Source of the DNA: Methanobacteriota archaeon
Lineage (GTDB): Archaea > Methanobacteriota > Methanobacteria > Methanobacteriales > Methanobacteriaceae
DNA: 7,984 nucleotides
Direction: 5' to 3'
NCBI GenBank assembly: GCA_023409695.1
Contig: JAEYQZ010000082.1
Location: forward strand, 1-7,984
A program made the translations under genes and the position numbers. Shown here in pieces: positions 4,796 through 7,984 of this stretch; positions within the stretch are counted from its first letter, which is position 1, and every line of letters starts with the position of its first letter. Below the pieces are notes generated by a model. It was not told the origin of the DNA. It did not search any database and saw only the letters and a list, made by a program, of their open reading frames with translations.

Positions 4796-7700
4796 TTATT
4801 TCATTCTAGGTCTTATTCCAGCAAAAACCATTAATGCAGCCAGTAACATTCCAGCAATAGGAATTCCTGTTTTTTGCATCGGAATTGTTTTTGATGGTGT
4901 ATTTGTATCTGTATCCGGTAAATCGTCTCCACCTACATCCAATGTAGCATCTGCATTGTCATTGCCACTGTTGGGATCAAAGAATTCACTGAGATCTTCT
5001 GGAGGGTCAGTTATGTACGCTTTAGCTGTTAGTACTACATTTGAAATCATAGCTTGTGCTATTATGTGTAATGTCTTTGTAGTATTGACATCCATAGGTC
5101 CTACAGACCATAATCCAGTTGTTGAGTTGTATGTAGCGTTGTATGTTCCGTCAGCTGAGATAAATTTGAGCCCATTAGGTAAGGTAACGTATACTTTAAC
5201 ATTTGGTGCAGCATTAGGTCCATAATTACTTGCTGTCAAAGTGAAAGTCACATACTCCAAATATTTTGGATGTGGTTTGTTAACTGTCATGGTTATACCA
5301 AGGTCAGAAGCTGGACCTGTGGTTACAGTTGTATTACCCTGGTTGTTGGTTGAATTCTGATCATAGTTTGTTCCGCTTACAATTGCGACATTGGTTAATG
5401 CAGCGTTTGCAACAATACCCTGTGCTATTATTTTTAAGGTAGCAGTTGCGCCACTTGCTAAATTCCCAACAGTCCATACACCAGTTGCAGGATCGTAGTT
5501 ACCATCTGTTGAGACAAACTTAAGCCCAGTTGGTAACTTATCAGTCACAGTAACACCAGTAGCAGCATCAGGTCCGTTGTTTCGTGCTGTTAATGTAAAA
5601 GTTACTTGTCCTAAATAGTTAATTTTACTGGTACTTGCTGTTTTGGTTATGCCTAAATCAGAAGCAGGATTCACATTTACAGTTACATTAGCCTGGTTGT
5701 TAGTAGTGTTTAAATCATTTTCGTTTGCAGCAGTGTTCGGGTTTATAACAGCTGTGTTTGTTAATTTAGTGTTTGATGTAATAGCCTGTGCTACTAAGTT
5801 TATAGCAGCGTTTGCGCCATTTGCTAAGCTTCCAACAGTCCATACACCAGTTGCAGCATCATAAGTACCACTACCACTAGCTGAAACAAATTTAAGCCCA
5901 TTTGGTAACTTATCAGTTACAGTAACGCCGGTTGCATCATTAGGTCCGTTGTTATGTGCTGTCAATGTAAATGTCACATTCTGCAGGTAGTTAACTGTAG
6001 TTTTGTCAGCAGTTTTGGTTATACTTAGGTCAGTGACTGGATCCAAAATTGTAGTTACATTAGCCTGGTTGTTTGTATCATTTGTATCGAGTTCATATCC
6101 AAATATAGATGCTGCAGTAGTTACTGTAGTTCTTGAGCCGGTAGCCTGTGCTACTAAGTTTAGAGTAGCAGTTGCACCGCTTGCTAAGTTTCCAATGACC
6201 CATGTTCCTGTTGTTGAGTTATATGCACCGTCAGCAGATACGAATTTAAGTCCTGCAGGCAGTGAAGTCATTACAGTTACTCCTGTTGCATTATTTGGTC
6301 CGTTGTTACGTGCAGTTAATGTAAATGTGACCTTATCCAGACAGTTACAACGTGGAGCCGATGATGTTATAGTTACAGCAGGGTCTGTAGCAGGCCCTAC
6401 ATCAACTGATACATTCGCATTGTCATTGCTAGAATTTGGATCATAGAATTCTGTGGTGTTAGTAGGGTCTGGATCAGTTATATTAGCAGTATCAGTTACT
6501 GTAGCATTGGAAATCATAGCTTGTGCTACTATATGTAATATAGCTGATGCACCGTTAGCTAAAGGACCAACTGCCCATAATCCAGAGGTAGAGTTAAATT
6601 TACCGTTAGAGTCATCTGACACATATTTAAATCCTTTAGGTAATGTATTGTACACTTTAACATTTGCTGCATCGTTAGGTCCATAATTACTTCCTGTTAA
6701 AGTGAAAGTAACATAATCTAAATATTTTGGATTTGCATTGTTCACGGTTATTTTAATACCCAGGTCAGAAGCAGGCCCCACATTTATAGTTACATTAGCC
6801 TGATTGTTACTGGAATTTGTATCGGTCTGATTTCCACCTATAACTGCAGTGTTTGTTAGTTGAGTGTTTGCAGCGATAGCCTGTGCTACTATATGTAATA
6901 TAGCAGTTGCGCCACTTGCTAAATTCCCAACAGTCCATACGCCAGTTGCAGGATCGTAGTTACCATCTGTTGAGACAAATTTAAGTCCAGTTGGTAATTT
7001 ATCAGTTACTGCAACGTTTGTTGCGGTAGCAGGTCCATTGTTATGTGCAGTTAATGTAAATGTAACATTTTGCTGGTATTGTGGTGTTGCATCATCTACT
7101 GTTTTGGTTAGACTTAAATCAGCTTTTGCATCAGCTACAAATTGTGCTGCAGCGTCAGCATGTCCAATTGTAAGTTTTACTCCACCTAAAAGCAATCCAA
7201 GAAGCTCTACATTTATAGCATCTCCAGATACGCTAGCAGATGTCCCATCTGCAGCTATATTTATTACAGGATTACCTATAGATATGTTCAGTACTCCCGG
7301 AAGTTCAACAGAAAGTTTTGCTGTTAATTCACTTAGAATACTCTTACCGTTAAGCAGTATATCAGCTACTGACCATTTGAAATTAGCGCTAGCTCCACCA
7401 GGTTGTCCATTTGCAGTTGCTGTTGCAGTTACTTGTAATGCTTTAATCTGCAATACCCCTCCTAAAAGGGTTATATCTGCTACACCATTTCCTGATGTGC
7501 TTGTTACCGCAGTAACATTTGCATTTGATGTTACACTAGTACTTGAATTTATTAAACCTAAATTCAGAACTGGAAGCAAGTTAAGCAGATTCAGATCAAC
7601 TGATGCTACACTACTTCCCCCATTTGCTGCTGGAGGATGAGTACTTGAATTAGCAGTAGCATTTAAAAGGCCTATTTTAAGCCCTAAAACTTGCAGTAGA

Positions 7701-7984
7701 GCTGGTAAATTCGATGGAAGAATACCTCCATTTACAGTACCCTGATCTCCTGTTGAATTCACATCTAAAAGGCCAGATAATAAACTGCCGTTAAGAAGTT
7801 TAATTTCTAAAGGTGTGTCCGCACTACTTGCGTAAGGCGAAGCTGTACTATTCACCCAAGAACTTGATTTTCCGGCGTAAAGATCCAATAAAACTTGTGG
7901 AAGCACGCCTACATTTAATACATAACTTGAAGCATTACCACTGTATGCAGGTAATTTATATAGTGTAAAATTTGCAGTGCCATA
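4796..7984 (-). CDS. Large DUF11-repeat surface protein, N-terminus missing (beyond right edge)
   Basis: 1062 residues are visible and the frame is open through the last base of the window, so the signal peptide and start are outside; the GTG at 7906 is internal. From the visible N-terminus: about 285 residues of Gly/Ser/Asn/Leu-rich beta-type sequence with LLN and LLGG motifs; six tandem DUF11 domains of about 117-126 residues (7123 down to 4931), each opening with DLxIxxT and carrying VTFTLTAxNxGP, xLPxGLKFVS and GxWxVGxLAxGA; a short acidic Asp/Thr linker; then IPMQKTG, a hydrophobic helix and a basic tail. DUF11 proteins are secreted, Ig/CARDB-like beta-sandwich wall or adhesin proteins. 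Asn-x-Ser/Thr sequons are abundant. The only two cysteines visible form a CNC in the third repeat. The role in adhesion or envelope structure is inference. It converges on amrS. Confidence 0.88.
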   Translation of the reverse strand, partial: YGTANFTLYKLPAYSGNASSYVLNVGVLPQVLLDLYAGKSSSWVNSTASPYASSADTPLEIKLLNGSLLSGLLDVNSTGDQGTVNGGILPSNLPALLQVLGLKIGLLNATANSSTHPPAANGGSSVASVDLNLLNLLPVLNLGLINSSTSVTSNANVTAVTSTSGNGVADITLLGGVLQIKALQVTATATANGQPGGASANFKWSVADILLNGKSILSELTAKLSVELPGVLNISIGNPVINIAADGTSASVSGDAINVELLGLLLGGVKLTIGHADAAAQFVADAKADLSLTKTVDDATPQYQQNVTFTLTAHNNGPATATNVAVTDKLPTGLKFVSTDGNYDPATGVWTVGNLASGATAILHIVAQAIAANTQLTNTAVIGGNQTDTNSSNNQANVTINVGPASDLGIKITVNNANPKYLDYVTFTLTGSNYGPNDAANVKVYNTLPKGFKYVSDDSNGKFNSTSGLWAVGPLANGASAILHIVAQAMISNATVTDTANITDPDPTNTTEFYDPNSSNDNANVSVDVGPATDPAVTITSSAPRCNCLDKVTFTLTARNNGPNNATGVTVMTSLPAGLKFVSADGAYNSTTGTWVIGNLASGATATLNLVAQATGSRTTVTTAASIFGYELDTNDTNNQANVTTILDPVTDLSITKTADKTTVNYLQNVTFTLTAHNNGPNDATGVTVTDKLPNGLKFVSASGSGTYDAATGVWTVGSLANGANAAINLVAQAITSNTKLTNTAVINPNTAANENDLNTTNNQANVTVNVNPASDLGITKTASTSKINYLGQVTFTLTARNNGPDAATGVTVTDKLPTGLKFVSTDGNYDPATGVWTVGNLASGATATLKIIAQGIVANAALTNVAIVSGTNYDQNSTNNQGNTTVTTGPASDLGITMTVNKPHPKYLEYVTFTLTASNYGPNAAPNVKVYVTLPNGLKFISADGTYNATYNSTTGLWSVGPMDVNTTKTLHIIAQAMISNVVLTAKAYITDPPEDLSEFFDPNSGNDNADATLDVGGDDLPDTDTNTPSKTIPMQKTGIPIAGMLLAALMVFAGIRPRMK
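4799..4885 (-). other. C-terminal sorting/anchor region of the DUF11 protein
   Basis: IPMQKTG, then IPIAGMLLAALMVFAGI (about 17 hydrophobic residues), then RPRMK. The order motif, helix, basic tail is that of LPxTG-type wall-sorting signals, with PMQKTG in place of LPxTG. It may be a substrate for an archaeal sortase-like enzyme or simply a membrane anchor. No such enzyme is encoded here. Confidence 0.55.
5440..5545 (-). repeat. Near-identical 106-bp DNA repeat, copy in R5
   Basis: Matches 6901-7006 with only four differences, all transitions at synonymous codon positions. It encodes the TDKLPTGLKFVSTDG to NLASGATA block. This is far closer than the other repeat pairs and suggests recent duplication or gene conversion within the gene. 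Confidence 0.85.
6901..7006 (-). repeat. Near-identical 106-bp DNA repeat, copy in R1
   Basis: Partner of 5440-5545 at an offset of 1461 bases. The same offset aligns the R2/R6 block (about 6675-6735 with 5214-5274), with more differences there. Confidence 0.85.
7124..7984 (-). other. N-proximal non-DUF11 region of the surface protein, resembling a choice-of-anchor P-type domain
   Basis: The 287 visible residues before the first DUF11 repeat contain KIGLLNAT, a second NLGLINSS, ADITLLGGVLQIKALQVTA, VELPGVLNISIG and VSGDAINVELLGLLLGGVKL. This order of an LLGG strand, an 'ALQVTATAT' strand, a PGV strand, then a hydrophobic 'INVELLGLLLGG' strand recalls the choice-of-anchor P-type domains of actinobacterial secreted proteins. 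The likeness is from pattern memory only. The domain's start lies near or beyond the window edge. Confidence 0.4.

Larger units (their letters stand above)
4931..7123 (-). repeat. Six tandem DUF11 domains
   Basis: In protein order: R1 6773-7123, R2 6392-6769, R3 6038-6388, R4 5666-6034, R5 5312-5662, R6 4931-5308. R1, R4 and R5 are one subtype (TDKLPxGLKFVS, YDxATGVWTVG). R2 and R6 are a second subtype (PKYLxYVTFTLT, SNYGPN, a later AQAMISN, EFxDPNS.ND). R3 is divergent and carries the CNC. The spacing R1 to R5 and R2 to R6 is exactly 487 codons in both cases. Confidence 0.85.

Noticed and set aside
4931..7123. Possible CRISPR or satellite array, suggested by recurring DNA blocks
   Set aside because: The period is about 350-380 bp, the frame is continuous and the repeats are protein domains; there are no short identical repeats with unique spacers.
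4956..7640. Several plus-strand open frames (about 4956-5225, 5643-5864, 6003-6446, 6453-6686, 7038-7640) opposite the DUF11 gene
   Set aside because: They are the antisense of repetitive Thr/Asn/Val/Gly-rich codons, which rarely give stops in reverse. They lack ribosome sites and recognisable protein patterns and echo the repeat structure.
7904..7906. GTG as the start of the DUF11 protein
   Set aside because: The same frame continues without a stop for 26 more codons to the window edge, in the same type of sequence, and no signal peptide follows the GTG; it is an internal Val codon.

Overview
The window looks like a piece of an AT-rich methanogen chromosome, most likely Methanobacterium or a close relative in the Methanobacteriales. 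The grounds are archaeal Shine-Dalgarno and TATA-like signals with poly-T terminators, a small CbiX-type chelatase of the kind that opens coenzyme F430 synthesis, an archaeal DUF35 zinc-ribbon/OB-fold protein, the radical SAM member of the AMMECR1/Memo/radical SAM group, class-III-signal (pilin-like) proteins, and a large DUF11-repeat surface protein with a C-terminal membrane anchor. The assignment rests on gene content and recognition of protein families, not on a search.

Layout. (1) Positions 1-1194, minus strand: two overlapping genes for secreted pilin-like proteins. The second runs off the left edge and the first has a cysteine-rich outer domain. (2) 1195-1589: a very AT-rich divergent intergenic region with TATA boxes for both directions and a perfect 26-bp palindrome. 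(3) 1590-4656, plus strand: DUF35 protein, sirohydrochlorin chelatase (cfbA), thiamine-monophosphate kinase (thiL) and the AmmeMemoRadiSam radical SAM enzyme (amrS). The first two overlap by 32 nt, thiL follows a T-tract after 48 nt, and amrS has its own likely promoter. (4) 4657-4795: a convergent intergenic region ending in a strong minus-strand T-tract terminator. (5) 4796-7984, minus strand: a DUF11 surface protein, at least 1062 residues long, whose N-terminus lies beyond the right edge.

How the genes fit together. The plus-strand genes are cofactor and intermediary-metabolism genes: acetoacetyl-CoA/HMG-CoA handling (DUF35), nickel or cobalt insertion into sirohydrochlorin (CfbA), thiamine diphosphate formation (ThiL) and an orphan radical SAM reaction (AmrS). 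They are flanked on both sides by minus-strand genes for cell-surface proteins. I see no tRNA, rRNA, CRISPR array, insertion sequence or phage gene. The most unusual points are the cysteine-rich pilin-like protein, the DUF35 gene lying apart from HMG-CoA synthase and thiolase, the overprinted cfbA start, and the two-domain duplication within the DUF11 protein.
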